From positions 13,469,001 through 13,533,000 of the forward strand of contig CM037589.1 of the NCBI GenBank assembly GCA_021018995.1: 64,000 nucleotides of DNA. Direction: 5' to 3'. The position numbers and the translations under genes were made by a program. Position 1 is the first letter of the stretch. Each line of letters opens with the position of its first letter. Shown piece after piece: positions 11,900 to 22,665 of the stretch. Source of the stretch: Chloranthus sessilifolius (taxonomy: Eukaryota > Streptophyta > Magnoliopsida > Chloranthales > Chloranthaceae). Below the pieces are notes generated by a model. It was not told the DNA's origin and did not search any database. It saw only the letters and a list, made by a program, of their open reading frames with translations.

Positions 11900-12808
11900 T
11901 GACGCGAGACGGGAACCCTAAAATGCGTGAATAATGATTTAATGCAATTTTGCCGAAATTAAATAAAGCAATTCAATCTTAATCACAAAATTATCACGAT
12001 ACCTTCGGGTTCTGAGAATTTAGATAGGTAGATCACACGAGATCCGGCTAGGGTCCAATCCAATGCGCAAGTCCCGTTAGCTTTAAGGCGGGATCGGGCC
12101 TAAAGATAGAACTCTAGCTTTTCCAGGCTTGGGCATTCGTTGTCGATCCGATGTGGGTTCACTAGTTTTCACTAGGGTTATGGAATTGGGTAGATTTGAT
12201 GGTTTAGATGGAAACTAGGGTTTTGGGTTGATTTAGGGTTTCAGGATCGATGAACAAAATAAATCAGGGTTGCAAGACAGAACAGGGTTAGGCAGATAGA
12301 TAACGAGGTTGAAAGATAAAGAAGAAAATGATAGAGAATAGAAAAATAAAAAGATAACTTTGGGAATCACTCCCTTGGCCTCACATTAAACCCATCAAGG
12401 GGAAGAAGGCTCTTTCTCCATTCAAGCAAAAGCTCAATCAATATTCATAAAAATTAAATTAATTGTATTTACAAGCTTCCTTATATAGGCAACTAAATAA
12501 TAATTCGAAATAAAGAGTCCTAAAATAACTAAAAAACTAAAAAAGACAAGTTTTCGCAAAGAATACAAAATTCCGTTGTTGGGGCGGTGATCTCCACGGA
12601 CGTCCATACTGGGGTCACGGACGTCCGTGCTCCAAAAATAGTGAGCACATGATTTCACGGATGTCCGTCGCCTGATGACGTATTCGGTCTCCTTTTCTCC
12701 CTTGAAGCTGTAGTACTCGGGCTATTCGAGCTCCCTCTTCGTTTTTTCCGACGCTGGTAAAAGCAATGTGGTCTAAAACCGATGTCCACGTACTCGGCGT
12801 CCCCGTCA
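11900..12808 (-). repeat. 5' LTR of the inner element
   Basis: This 909-bp LTR ends at the GCCGC repeat (12809-12813) and pairs with 6262-7214. The primer-binding site (minus-strand TTGGTATTAGAGACC) abuts its left edge at about 11881-11899. Confidence 0.92.
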
Positions 12809-12813
12809 GCCGC

Positions 12814-14120
12814 TTTTGAAAGAATTTACGGATGTCTTTCCCGCAGACCTACTAAATGAACTCCCTCCGATGCGTGACATTCAACACGCTATAGACGTAC
12901 CCGGATCTACCTTATCGAACCTTCCCCACTACAGGTTGAATTTGGTTGAGCATGCTAAGTTAATACGATATATTAATGATCTCCTTCAAAAGGGGTTCAT
13001 TCAAGAGAGCATGAGCCCATGCGTCGTATCCGCGCTACTCACTCACACCAAAGAAAGATGGAAGTTGGCGAATGTGTGTGGATAGCTGGGTGATTAACAA
13101 AATTACAGTCAAGTGTCGCTTTCCCATATCGAGGCGAACGACATGCTAGATATGATGGTTGGTGCCATTATCTTTTTAAAAATAGACCTCAAAAGTGGCT
13201 ATGAAGTCCAAATCCGCCCCAGTGATGAGTGGAAAACTGCCTTTAAGACCAGGGATGGCCTTTATGAGTGGCGGTCATGCCATTTGGGCTTCCTAACGCC
13301 CTGAGTACTATCATGAGACTCATGACCCAAGTGTTGAGGTCGTTTCTAGGCAAGTTCCTTGTGTATTTCGATGATATCTTGATTTATAATCATGACAAGG
13401 ATCAACACTTGAACTACCTTAGGCTGGTTTGTGAGAGGGGATTTATTATCTTGGCCGATGGAATGGTCGCGGACTCCGAAAAGGTTAAAGCCATTGTGGA
13501 CAAGCCCGAACGTAAGAACATACACGATGTCCACAGCTTCCATGGCTTGGCTACTTTCTATCGTCGCTTCATCAGAAGCTTTAGCACCATCATGGATCAC
13601 TGATTGCATGAAAAAGGGGGGCTTCAAATGGGGTAAAGCCGCAGTGAAAGCCTTTACCGAGATCAAACAACGGATGAGTAGTGCACCAGTCATGCGTTTG
13701 CCGGACTTTTCCAAAATCTTCGAAATCCCATGCGACGCATCGGGTGTATGCATAGGAGTGCTTAGCCAAGAGGATCACCCAGTGGCCTATTTTAGTGAAA
13801 AACTTAATGAGGCAAAACAAAAATACTCCACCTATGACAAGGAGTTCTATGCGGTCGTTCCTTCCTTCAGGTATTGGAAACGTTACCTTAGGCCGCAAGA
13901 ATTTGTACTATTCTCCGACCATGAAGCCTTACGCTTCTTACCCTCTGAGAAGAAGCTAAATCCGAGGCACGCGAAATTGGTTGAATACCTCCAAGGGTTT
14001 ACCTTCGTGTTGAAGCATAGGGCCAGTGTTGAAAACAGGGCTGCTGATGTGCTTAGTTGTCGGGTGGCGACTTTGGACTCTATAAGCACTGAGATCGTCG
14101 GGTTCGAACGATTAAAGTAA
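12814..14120 (+). pseudogene. Reverse transcriptase and RNase H region of the outer element (fossil)
   Basis: Plus-strand stretches resume the outer element's pol right after the GCCGC repeat. They show PPMRDIQHAID (about 12866), [10 protein letters not shown] (about 12990), [18 protein letters not shown] (about 13370) and the RNase H block (LFSDHEALRFL, about 13910). They parallel the inner copy on the other strand. Broken. Confidence 0.87.
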
Positions 14121-14199
14121 GAGTACCCCGAGTGCCCAGATTTTGGGGTAGAGTACACTACTCTCCTTTGTGACCCGACCGGCACACACTCTGCGTACA

Positions 14200-15400
14200 C
14201 CATCCATAATGGGTACTTGTTCAAAGGCAATCGCCTTTGCATCCCTCACACTTCATTGTGTGACTTCCACATCTGGGAGTTATATGCCGGAGGGTTAACC
14301 GGACATTTTGGGCCTAATAAGACTGTTGCGCTCATAGAGGATAGGTTCTTTTGGCCTAGCCTAATGAGAGATGTTGCCCGAGTTGTCAAACATTGTTGTA
14401 CTTGCCAAGTGTCGAAACAGAGTAAGCAAAATACTGGCTTGTACACCCTATTTCCCATGCCACACACGCTGTGGTAAAACCTCTGAATGGATTTCGTGCT
14501 CAGACTTCCCAAAACTCCAAGGAAGCACAATTCCATCTTTGTTGTAGTGGACTGATTTTCCAAAATGGCCCACTTCATACCTTGTTCTAAGACCTCCGAT
14601 GCTTCCTACATTGCTAAGTTGTCTTTCTAGGAGGTCGTGCGTCTTCATGGGTTGCCCAAAACCATCGTGTCTAATAGAGATGTTAAGTTCACTAGCTACT
14701 TTTGGAAGTCCCTTTGGCACATGATGGGTACCATGCTTCAGTTTTCAACGGCCTATCACCTTCAAACAGATGGCCAAACCGAAAGCACTAATAGGAGTCT
14801 TGGGAACCTCCTTCGTAGTCTTGTCGGTGATCATGTTAGGACTTGGGATACCATTTTGTCCATAGCTGAGTTTGCCTATAATGATTCTGTCAATAGGTCC
14901 ATAGGCATGAGTCCCTTTGAGGTTGTACATGGTCATAAGCCTAGGACACCTTTAGATTTGATCCTCATGTCGGCGTTGCATAGTGTCTAAGGTCAGCCGA
15001 TTCATTTGCACAACACATTCATAGTTTGTATGCCGAAATTAAACAGAAGATTAATTCAAGCAACAATCAATATAAATTATCTGCTGATGCTCCCAGGCGT
15101 TTTAAGGAATTTCAACTGGGTAATTATGTGATGGTCCGCATTAGGTCTGAGTGGTTCCTATCGGGATCCGCAAAGAAGCTCTAATCCCGAGGCGCTGGAT
15201 CTCTTAGAATTTTTGCTAGAAGTGGTTTTAATGCATATGTACTTGAGCTTCCTCCAGGTACGGGAGTTAGTTCGACATTCAATGTGGAGGACTTGGTTCC
15301 TTACCTGGGTTCAACCCCACCTCCTGCAGATCCTTTCCAGCCCTCTCCTTGTCCCAACCTCACCCAAACCTTGAACCCGGTGCCTCTCCCTTCTCCAAGC
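14200..15400 (+). pseudogene. Integrase region of the outer element (fossil)
   Basis: The zinc-binding part (HCCTCQVSKQSKQ, about 14390) is followed by core blocks ([19 protein letters not shown] and IAEFAYNDSVNRSIGMSPFEV, about 14680-14920). A decayed C-terminal tail reaches about 15400. Broken. Confidence 0.85.
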
Positions 15401-15513
15401 AAGCAACGACAGGAAAATTGCATGGATTCCTGAGAATGAGGATCAACAATTGGACCCCGACTTGCTCGATAGCTACCACGACCGTGTTTCATCAGTGATG
15501 AAACCTATTTAGT

Positions 15514-15523
15514 CCGGGGGAAT
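15514..15523 (+). other. Polypurine tract of the outer element
   Basis: CCGGGGGAAT immediately precedes the 3' LTR, the usual plus-strand priming position in LTR retrotransposons. Confidence 0.7.
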
Positions 15524-16466
15524 TGACGGGACGCTGAGTACGTGGACATCGGTTTTGGACCGCATCACTTTTACCGGCGTCGGAAGAAACGAAGAGGAAG
15601 CCCGAGTGCTACTGCCTCAGGGGAGAAACGGAGGCAAAAGACGTCATTAGGAGAGGGACGTTGGTAGGTTCAAGACGGACGTCTGGAAAAATGAGGTCTC
15701 ACTGTTTTGTGGGACGAATGTCCGTGACCATTAACGGGCGTATGTGGCAGTCCGTGTCCATAGGCGACGGACATTCATGGCCCCAGTACGGACATCCGTG
15801 GAGAGTTCCGTCAAACGACGAAAATTTTATTTTTCTTGTGAAAATTACCTTTTTTTAGTCTTTATTTATTTTAGGACTCTTTTATTTTGAATTATTATTT
15901 GGTTGCCTATGTAAAGAGGCTTGTAAACACTTTTATTTAGTTATTGATGAAATATTGAAGAGCTTTTACTTGCATGAAGAGAGTCTTCTTCCCCATGATG
16001 GGTTTGGTGTGAGGCCAAGGGATTTATTCTCGTTTATCCTTTGTTTTCTATTTTCTTATTTTTTCTATTTTATATCTCTATTTTGCTTTTCTAAACCCTA
16101 ATCTACTTTTGTTCATCAATTCCAAAACCCTAATTGAACTCAAAACCCTTGTTTTCATCTGAGCCATTAAATCTACCCAATTCCACAACCCTAGTGAAAA
16201 CTAGTGAACCTACATTGGATCGACGACGAACGCCCAAACTTGGAAAAGATAGAGTTTTATCTCTAGGCTCGATCTTACCTTAAAGCTAACGAGACTTGCG
16301 CATTGGATTGGACCCTAGCCGGATCTCGCGTGATCTACCTATCTGAATTCTTAGAACCCGAAGGTATCGTGATAATTTTGAGATTAAGATTGAATTACTT
16401 TATTTAATTTCGGCAAAATTGCATTAAATAATTATTCACGCATTTTAGGGTTCCTGTCTCGCGTCA
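15524..16466 (+). repeat. 3' LTR of the outer element
   Basis: This 943-bp LTR runs from TGACGGGACGCTG to CTCGCGTCA and is followed by the AAATA direct repeat (16467-16471). It is paired with 3439-4382. Confidence 0.93.
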
Positions 16467-16471
16467 AAATA

Positions 16472-18592
16472 CCCCTCACATTCCATGAAAACAACTTCGT
16501 ATAGGACACCAATGATAATCCCACCCCATCAGACCACCACAAAAATTATACTCCCGCAGAGCCTTTACCGTCCGACATCCCCCATTGCAACCTTGCTAGC
16601 TCCCTAGATTTGGAGCGCTTCTTTCGCTTCCTAGATGCCTTGCTTCGATTGATGAAAATGGACTTAAATACCTTATGAAGCACCTCATTGGAGCCTTGGA
16701 ATGACATTCCAAAGTCACGGCCGAAGCGAATGAGTCTATCAACGACATCAGCGTCGGGGAGTCTACCCTTGATGCTATTATCCCCAGAGTCAGCGGCATA
16801 GGACATGAGTTGAAGGGACACTGGACCCATTCCTCTGCTTCGTCATATCTGAGAGATCTCACGAGGGCCACCTCGTCCGATCCCGCCGCAGAAGAGGAGT
16901 CCGACGCTGAAGAGCAGGAAGGAAGCAGGACTCTAGAGTCTGAAGATGCCTTAGGGGTCACGGTAGTAGAAGACGAGGCACCATTGGAATCAAAACACGT
17001 GGGCCATCATCAAAGCACGTGGGTGGATTATAGTTCGACCGTTCATCAGCAGTAACCGGACTTCTCCCCTCCTCAAAGCCCCGTCCCATCAGGCGCCCCC
17101 AACTAACGCAGACCGTTGATGAACCCGTCACCCATGGTAGACAAAGTCGATGGTGCAACCCACCTGACCCACCGCAAAGGTCCACCAAAAACAAACCATT
17201 CACTTCTCTTTTAGTGACCCATGCCACATGCCCACTTTTCGAGAATCCAACCCCCCATAGTTTCTTACTCGGCAGCCCCTCAAAAACCACTCTACCTCCT
17301 TCCATACCACTTATGAAAACCGTGGGCGGGGTACTAACCCAGCTTGCAAGCCAACCCCCCATTCTTGACTTGCCATGCGCCCTACCCTCCTTTTCCAGCG
17401 ATAGAACCTTCTCGGTCCCCGCAAAAGTATTTGACGATATTGGAGCCCTCGTCAAGACAGCCCCCTTGGAGAACTGCGGAGTCCCTCCAGGCAAACCACT
17501 AGCTAGCATTTAGGCAATCAGGATCCGGGTGAAGCTAGTTTCCCACAAATCGTCCGTGCTCCGATCGACGAGAATGAGAGAACCGCAGAGGGCCCTGATC
17601 TCCGTGAACACCTTGAGAGCCCAAGCATGGATCAGAAATCCAAATAGACGTATCCAGCATCCTCCCTCCCAATTTTGCACCATGACCTCTCCGGCTTTCA
17701 CATCCCAGCAACGACTGTCGACTGGTACTCCATCTATCGGGAACCCATTTTGTGTATAGAAGCTGTCGGCGGTGATCTCATTAGAAAATCAGAGCAAATA
17801 ACTGGTAGATATGTATAGGCACTCGTGATAGTCCCAACGATTATGTAACCAACGATAGATCTGAATGGGAAGGAGGGTTCTTGTAGGGAAATGTATAATG
17901 GCCCAAATAAATGGTAGGTTAGATGCGATGAACTCATATTGGTTGTGGCTAAACTTCAAAACCGGAGTCCCGTCATTAACGCCAACCCCTGCCCCACCCC
18001 CTTTCGTTGCGTGGGCATCCAACTCAAGAAAGCTGGCATCGACCTCCCATAGGCGGACGTCATCGAAAGGGGGACCATCCAACGGTGGTCCCTGCACCAC
18101 CGCCTTTGCAAGCGTAACCTCTGGACAAACTTTCAGTCCCCCACCTCTATACACCATTCCCAAGGCTCCACGGTACCTCTTACCCGCTATAGACCATCCG
18201 TTCTTAATGTCTCTTATCTGACTGCCATTAAAGAACGTCTGACCTTTTGAAGAGACCCTAGGGGGAAGCGCTTCGTTGCCTTTCACCGGGATTCCCGCCG
18301 CTCTACCCACTTCACATCCGTGACGATGACAAAGGGACCTTCTTCGGAAGTTCACATTATGGCATTTGGAGCACATATCCAATCGCCCACTCGAAGCACC
18401 AATGGTGCCGACATCTCTCAGTTTCAGCCAAAATATGCATGAATTCATTAATTGATCGCTTGAAATGAATCTTCAAAAGCAAACACCAATCCTCTATAAA
18501 ACATGCTCATTAGTAACCTATAGTTAGAAATTTCTGTTTAGTATGAGTGGTATGCTACTTTGTAATTAAAATTTTGTGATGAATGTTGAGAT
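16472..18592 (-). mobile_element. L1-type LINE, 5' part (ORF1-like protein and start of endonuclease)
   Basis: This continues the LINE past the Ty3/gypsy insertion. Nearest the junction the minus strand reads LFSWNVRGICNPK, the start of the endonuclease. Upstream is a linker with DRLIRFGRDFGMSFQGSNEVLHKVFKS-type text split by a stop (16830-16546). A diverged ORF1 follows: 17509-16958, then a DUF4283-like stretch (CWIRLFGFLIHAWALKVF, 17701-17510). A longer N-terminal piece (18448-17789) has a zinc-finger-like C-x2-C-x10-C-x2-H at residues 26-43 and IKNGWSIAGKRYRGALGMVY. Stops separate the pieces. The 5' end is unclear, between about 18450 and the MITE at 18593. Confidence 0.8.
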
Positions 18593-18851
18593 CAAGGTAT
18601 CAAAAATCGGCCGATACCGATACGTACCAGCGATATGTATCGGTTTTCGGCCAATCCGATACGTATCAGTCTGATATGTATCGGTATCCAACTCGGTATC
18701 AGCTGATACGTCTCGGTTTCGACCGAGACTTTTAGTTTTAATATTTTTAAATTTTTTTCTTTTAAATTGGCCAATACGTCTCGGTATCGGCTGATTCGTA
18801 TCGGCCTCAGGCAAACTGATACCCGAGGCCGATACCGCTTTTGATACCTCG
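18593..18851. mobile_element. hAT-type MITE, family A (259 bp)
   Basis: Terminal inverted repeats are CAAGGTATCAAAA and CGAGGTATCAAAA (right end read inverted). A perfect 8-bp target duplication GTTGAGAT flanks it (18585-18592, 18852-18859), diagnostic of hAT. The body is full of short CGATACGTATCGG-like inverted motifs and has no coding capacity. A second family member is at 54924-55177. Confidence 0.88.
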
Positions 18852-18859
18852 GTTGAGAT

Positions 18860-19182
18860 ATGTAACAACATAGGCAGTTCATGCAGAGGTTGGAGAAGTG
18901 GGTACAAAATATATTGAACTAGGGCGTAGTTGGGATTTCATTTGATATTTAGTGCTCTATAGTCTAGTGCATGGTTTAAAATTCTAGTTTTCGTACTGAT
19001 ACTCACGGTGCGCCGGTACTATGTACCAGTATACCTATTTGTATATTTGATGAAAAATTTAATACAAATGAAACTGCTGGAAAAATGCAAAATAAGTTGC
19101 AATATTTTAAGAAAATATAGAAGAATAAAGGAAAACTCTACTGCTTTATCTTTCCTTCTTTATATATATGGCTGAGGGGAGA
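18860..19182. other. Non-coding stretch, no feature recognised
   Basis: AT-rich sequence between the family A MITE and the foldback element. No open frame or repeat boundary was recognised. Confidence 0.5.
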
Positions 19183-20566
19183 ATGCGCCAGGCGTAGAGA
19201 TATCTCTGCACCTAGGCAATATGAGCATGGCATGTAGTGCATTTTTGTGAAGTGATGGGTGGCATGGGGCCCAATTTATTAACTAGGGTTAAACTTTTAA
19301 AATAATTTAAAAGCTATATTCCCTTTCAACCATCATTCTTGACTCTTTAAAAGTCTTTCTTTTCTCTCTTCTCCCCTTTTCCAAGAAAGTGTCAGACTTG
19401 CTTTTTCAAGTATATTTTATTCAAAAAATGTGGGCGCACGGTAGCGAAACACTAGCACCTCAGTATCGAAGCATCGACACCCCGGGAGAGAAGCGCTGGC
19501 ACTGCCGGGGCGCCGATGCGTCAATATTGAGGTGTCGGTGCTTTTGCTACCGAGGTGAAAAAAAAAATATTTATTTATTTTTTTGCACCTCGGTAGCGAG
19601 GCGTCGACACCCTTTTTTTTTGCACCTCTGTAGCGAAGCATCAACACCTCGATATCAAGGCGCCGGTGGTTAGCGGTGCCAACGCTTCTCTCCCCGGGGT
19701 GTCGGCGCTTCGCTACCGGGTAGCCCTATTTTTTGAGTAAAATATACCTGGAAAAGTAAGTTTGACACTTTCTTGGAGAAAGGGAGAAGTGAGAAAGAGA
19801 CTTCTATAAAAGTTGAGAATGACAGTTGAAAGGGTATATTTTGAGTAAAATATACCTGGAAAAGAAAGTTTGACACGTTCTTGGAAAAAGGGAGAAGAGA
19901 GGGAAGTCTAGGGTTAAACTTTTAAAATATTTTAAAAGTTATATTCCCTTTCAGCCGTCATTCTTGACTTTTTTAGAAGTCTCTTCTCCCTTTTTCCTAG
20001 AAAGTGCCAGACTTACTTTTTCAGGTATATTTTACTCAAAAAATGTGGGCGTCCGGTAGCAAAGCACTAGCACCTCGGTAGCAAAGCGTCAGCACCCCGG
20101 TAGAGAAGCACTGGCACCCCGGGGAGAGAAGTGTCAGCGCCTCGATATCGACGTGTCGGCGCTTCGCTACCGAGGAGTAAACGAAAAAAATTATTTAAAA
20201 AAAAGGGTGTCGGCACCTCGATAAAGGGGCACTTCTCTCCCAAGGTGCCGACACTTCTCTTCCGGGGTGTCGACGCTTTACTATCGAGGTGCTAGCGCTT
20301 CGCTACCGAGTGCCCACAATTTTCGAGTAAAATATATCTGAAAAAGTAAGTCTGACACTTTCTTGGAAAAAGGAAGAGGAGAGAAAAGAAAGAGATTTCG
20401 AAAAAGTCAAGAATGACGGCTAAAAGGGAATATAATTTTTAAAATATTTTAAAAGTTTAACCCTAGTTAGTAAAGTGGGCCTCATGCCACCCATCACTTC
20501 ACAAAAAGGCGCTACGTGTCACGCTCATATCAATAGGCGCAGAGATATCTCTATGCCCGGGTGCAT
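19183..20566. mobile_element. Complex foldback element with alternating inverted modules
   Basis: The ends form long inverted repeats. GGCGTAGAGATATCTCTGC... at 19190 pairs with its complement near 20550, and matching continues for roughly 270 bp (GTGAAGTGATGGGTGGCATG on both arms). Inside, a module containing a conserved TCAGACTT / AAGTCTGACA block recurs about five times in alternating direction (about 19320, 19725, 19840, 19925 and 20325). Between the modules lie arrays of a 22-24 bp unit of the type CGGTAGCGAAGCGTCGACACC in both directions. No transposase and no clear target duplication were seen. Long-arm foldbacks can be Mutator-like, but the family is not known to me. Confidence 0.7.
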
Positions 20567-20929
20567 ATCTCTAAAATGGGAAGATGCATTCAAATTATAG
20601 ATCATGTGGCATGTGATTGCGGTTAAACCACACCTCTAAGGGTTCAACCAGTCCCCTAGGGTTTTGGATTTTTTTATCTGGACTTATTTCCCTTGAAATC
20701 ACAGGTCAGAATTTCTGGTTTGCTGCCCAACATGGTGGATTGAAATTTTACACCTTTGACTCAAAATTTAACAATGGTAAATTACCCTTTTTAAATTTTT
20801 TTAGATGGTACCTGATCTACCTTGGGCATGTTTGGTGGAACCCGATCCTCGGATTGGGTGCCATGTGGCACCCAACTAGTACGAATGAACGGCCCAGCCT
20901 TGCATTTGAATGCATAGTCTTGGGATTTA

Positions 20930-20930
<1 letters not shown>
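20567..20930. other. Non-coding stretch
   Basis: No gene signal was seen. A 20-bp palindrome TGGGTGCCATGTGGCACCCA lies at about 20858-20877. Confidence 0.4.
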
Positions 20931-20993
<63 letters not shown>

Positions 20994-21044
20994 TGACGCT
21001 ACATTGCCAATGTAGCGTCCTGCTGAGAGAGAGAGAGAGAGAGA
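20931..21044. repeat. (CT)n-(TA)n, perfect palindrome, (GA)n cluster
   Basis: A CT run (about 20931-20956) is followed by a TA run (about 20957-20988). Then comes a perfect 12+1+12 palindrome with arms GACGCTACATTG/CAATGTAGCGTC (20995-21019), and a GA run (about 21025-21044). The flanking CT and GA runs can pair, so the whole block could form one long hairpin. Confidence 0.8.
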
Positions 21045-21047
21045 GCC

Positions 21048-21190
21048 AGTCCCTCCTACGTATGGGGTGCTGGGAGACATGGATAGGATACAAACCTAAC
21101 CTCTGGTTTTTAGACACAAAGTGGCTGCTCTCCGCACTCGAACCCACGTTTACACGCTTGACAGCCCAAGCCTTTTATCACAAGGATTCG
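21048..21190 (-). mobile_element. Au-like SINE remnant
   Basis: The minus strand reads GTGGGTTCGAGTGCGG, resembling a tRNA-type box B, then AGAGCAGCCACTTTGTG. It continues with GAGGTTAGGTTTGTATCC and ends near CAGCACCCCATACGTAG. The order resembles the plant Au SINE family. Box A and target duplications are not clear. Confidence 0.45.
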
Positions 21191-21319
21191 ACGAGATTCT
21201 TGCAAGAGATTGTCAACTTGATGCTATCCATCCCCCATTTTCATTCGAAACAGATATATTGAGATTGTCCAAGACATATAAAAGGGGTGATAACTAGTGT
21301 AAAAATTGTGTGTAGAGAG

Positions 21320-22665
21320 ACGGTTGAGTTCCTTGTCAGATTTGGGCTGCATCATAGATTTTCTTGGAGTCCTTATTTGTTTGCATTGGTTATAGATGAA
21401 TTGACAACAAAAATACAGGATAAGGTTTGATGAGTATATTGTTTTTGGATGATTTGGTTTTGAATGGTCAGACAAGGAAATGAGTAAATGATCAGTTGAA
21501 AACTTTGCAAAATGGTATTTGGATTTAAGGGGTTTAAAAATGAGCAGAACAGAGATGGAACATAGGGAGTGTAGCTTTAGTGAACACAAGAGTTTGGACA
21601 ATGATTTGTTCAAAATAGAAAATTTCTGAGTGCCACAATGGCAAAAAGTTCGATATTTGGGCTCTATTATGCAATTGGATGGTGAGAAGGACGATATGAT
21701 CAATCTAGGTGGGCGAAGTGGAGGTAGATTAGTGGTATGTTGTGTGATCAAATGGTGCTGAATGGCTGGACAAAAATACAAGATGAGGTTCAATGGTTTT
21801 GTGGAGGATGTGGTGCTGAGTGGTGTGACAAGGAAATAAGTAAATGATAAGTTGGAACCTTGTAGGGCTATAGAACTTACGTGGCTAAAAATTAGCAGAA
21901 CAAAGAATATATGTAGTGCAAGTTTAGCAAGCACGAGATGATTTGGTCAAAATACAAAAACAATTTAGTGTTAAGAGTGTCATAGATTTCAGTACCTGGG
22001 CTCTACTATACAACTGGATGGTGGATTTGAGATGTACATGGAATCAATACAGGTGGATAATGTGGAGAGATACAAGTGGTGTGTTGTGGTGTGTCATAGA
22101 TTTCAGTACCTGGGCTCTACTCTACAAGTGGATGGTGGATTTGAGATGGACATGGAATCAATACAGGTGGATAATGTGGAGAGATACAACTGGTGTGTTG
22201 TGTGATCAATGAGTGAAACTTTGATTAAGGAACATTCTAATAAAATGGCAGTGACTGTGTTACTATATAATGTGGAGTGGGGCTACGAAGAAGTGATAAG
22301 AAGATAGAATACATTTGGTTGAGATGCATATGCTAAGGTGGATGCTTAGAATAACAATAAGGGATGAAATTAGGAACGAGAACATACGAAGAAGTTTAGG
22401 AATGACCCCATTATAAGAAAAAAATAAGAATGCCTTAAGATAATTTGTGCAAATTCGACGGAGACTAGAAACGCCCATTGTATGATGGATTGAAACTCTA
22501 TGAGCACAAGAAATAGGAGAAAGAGAAGACCAATAAAAACTTGGAGAGTAGTGAGAAACAACATAAATGATTTCGCATAATTGAGCATTTAGCCTTGAAT
22601 AGTGGAGAAATAATACTCGCTAACCCAACCCTAAGTAGCTTTGGGACAAGACAATGATGATGATA
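21320..22665 (+). mobile_element. RTE-type LINE, 3' part, rearranged
   Basis: Degenerate plus-strand text matches plant RTE reverse transcriptase: SPYLFALVIDELTTKIQDKV (about 21365), then GFKMSRTEMEHRECSFSEHK and QKVRYLGSIMQLDGE (about 21650). After internal duplications comes the C-terminal part (EMHMLRWMLRITI-like, about 22320). It ends with a short GATGATGATG run at about 22650, usual for RTE 3' ends. Many stops show it is dead. A related fragment lies at 25466-26335. Confidence 0.75.
21977..22204 (+). repeat. Tandem duplication, 114-bp unit, within the RTE fragment
   Basis: The stretch starting GTGTCATAGATTTCAGTACC occurs at 21977 and again at 22091, nearly identical. A more diverged version is near 21639. 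A longer module (21370-21640 against 21760-21980) is also duplicated. Confidence 0.8.

Larger units (their letters stand above)
6262..12808 (-). mobile_element. Inner Ty3/gypsy LTR retrotransposon, same family, opposite strand
   Basis: A 6547-bp minus-strand element is inserted in the pol of the outer one. Its LTRs are at 6262-7214 and 11900-12808, with a perfect 5-bp direct repeat GCCGC (6257-6261 and 12809-12813). On the minus strand the parts run primer-binding site, gag, protease, reverse transcriptase/RNase H, integrase, polypurine tract. LTRs and proteins closely resemble the host element, so the family inserted into itself. The two LTRs differ by roughly 7 percent over the first 320 bases by eye. 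By nesting it must be younger than the outer element. It is broken, with roughly ten breaks. Confidence 0.94.
3439..16466 (+). mobile_element. Outer Ty3/gypsy LTR retrotransposon (split by an inner copy)
   Basis: A plus-strand element is bounded by two LTRs (3439-4382, 15524-16466) and a perfect 5-bp direct repeat AAATA (3434-3438 and 16467-16471). Joining the flanks restores LINE endonuclease sequence (LFSWNVRGICNPK), which proves the insertion site. Parts in order are LTR, primer-binding site, gag, protease, [inner element 6262-12808], reverse transcriptase/RNase H, integrase, polypurine tract, LTR. Without the insert it is about 6.5 kb. The LTR pair differs by about 7 percent over the first 310 bases (counted by eye), suggesting a few million years or more depending on the rate. 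It is broken, with roughly ten breaks. The clade within Ty3/gypsy was not fixed. Confidence 0.93.

Noticed and set aside
16810-17513. Plus-strand frames opposite the LINE ORF1 region
   Set aside because: Shadows of the GC-richer LINE ORF1 on the minus strand.
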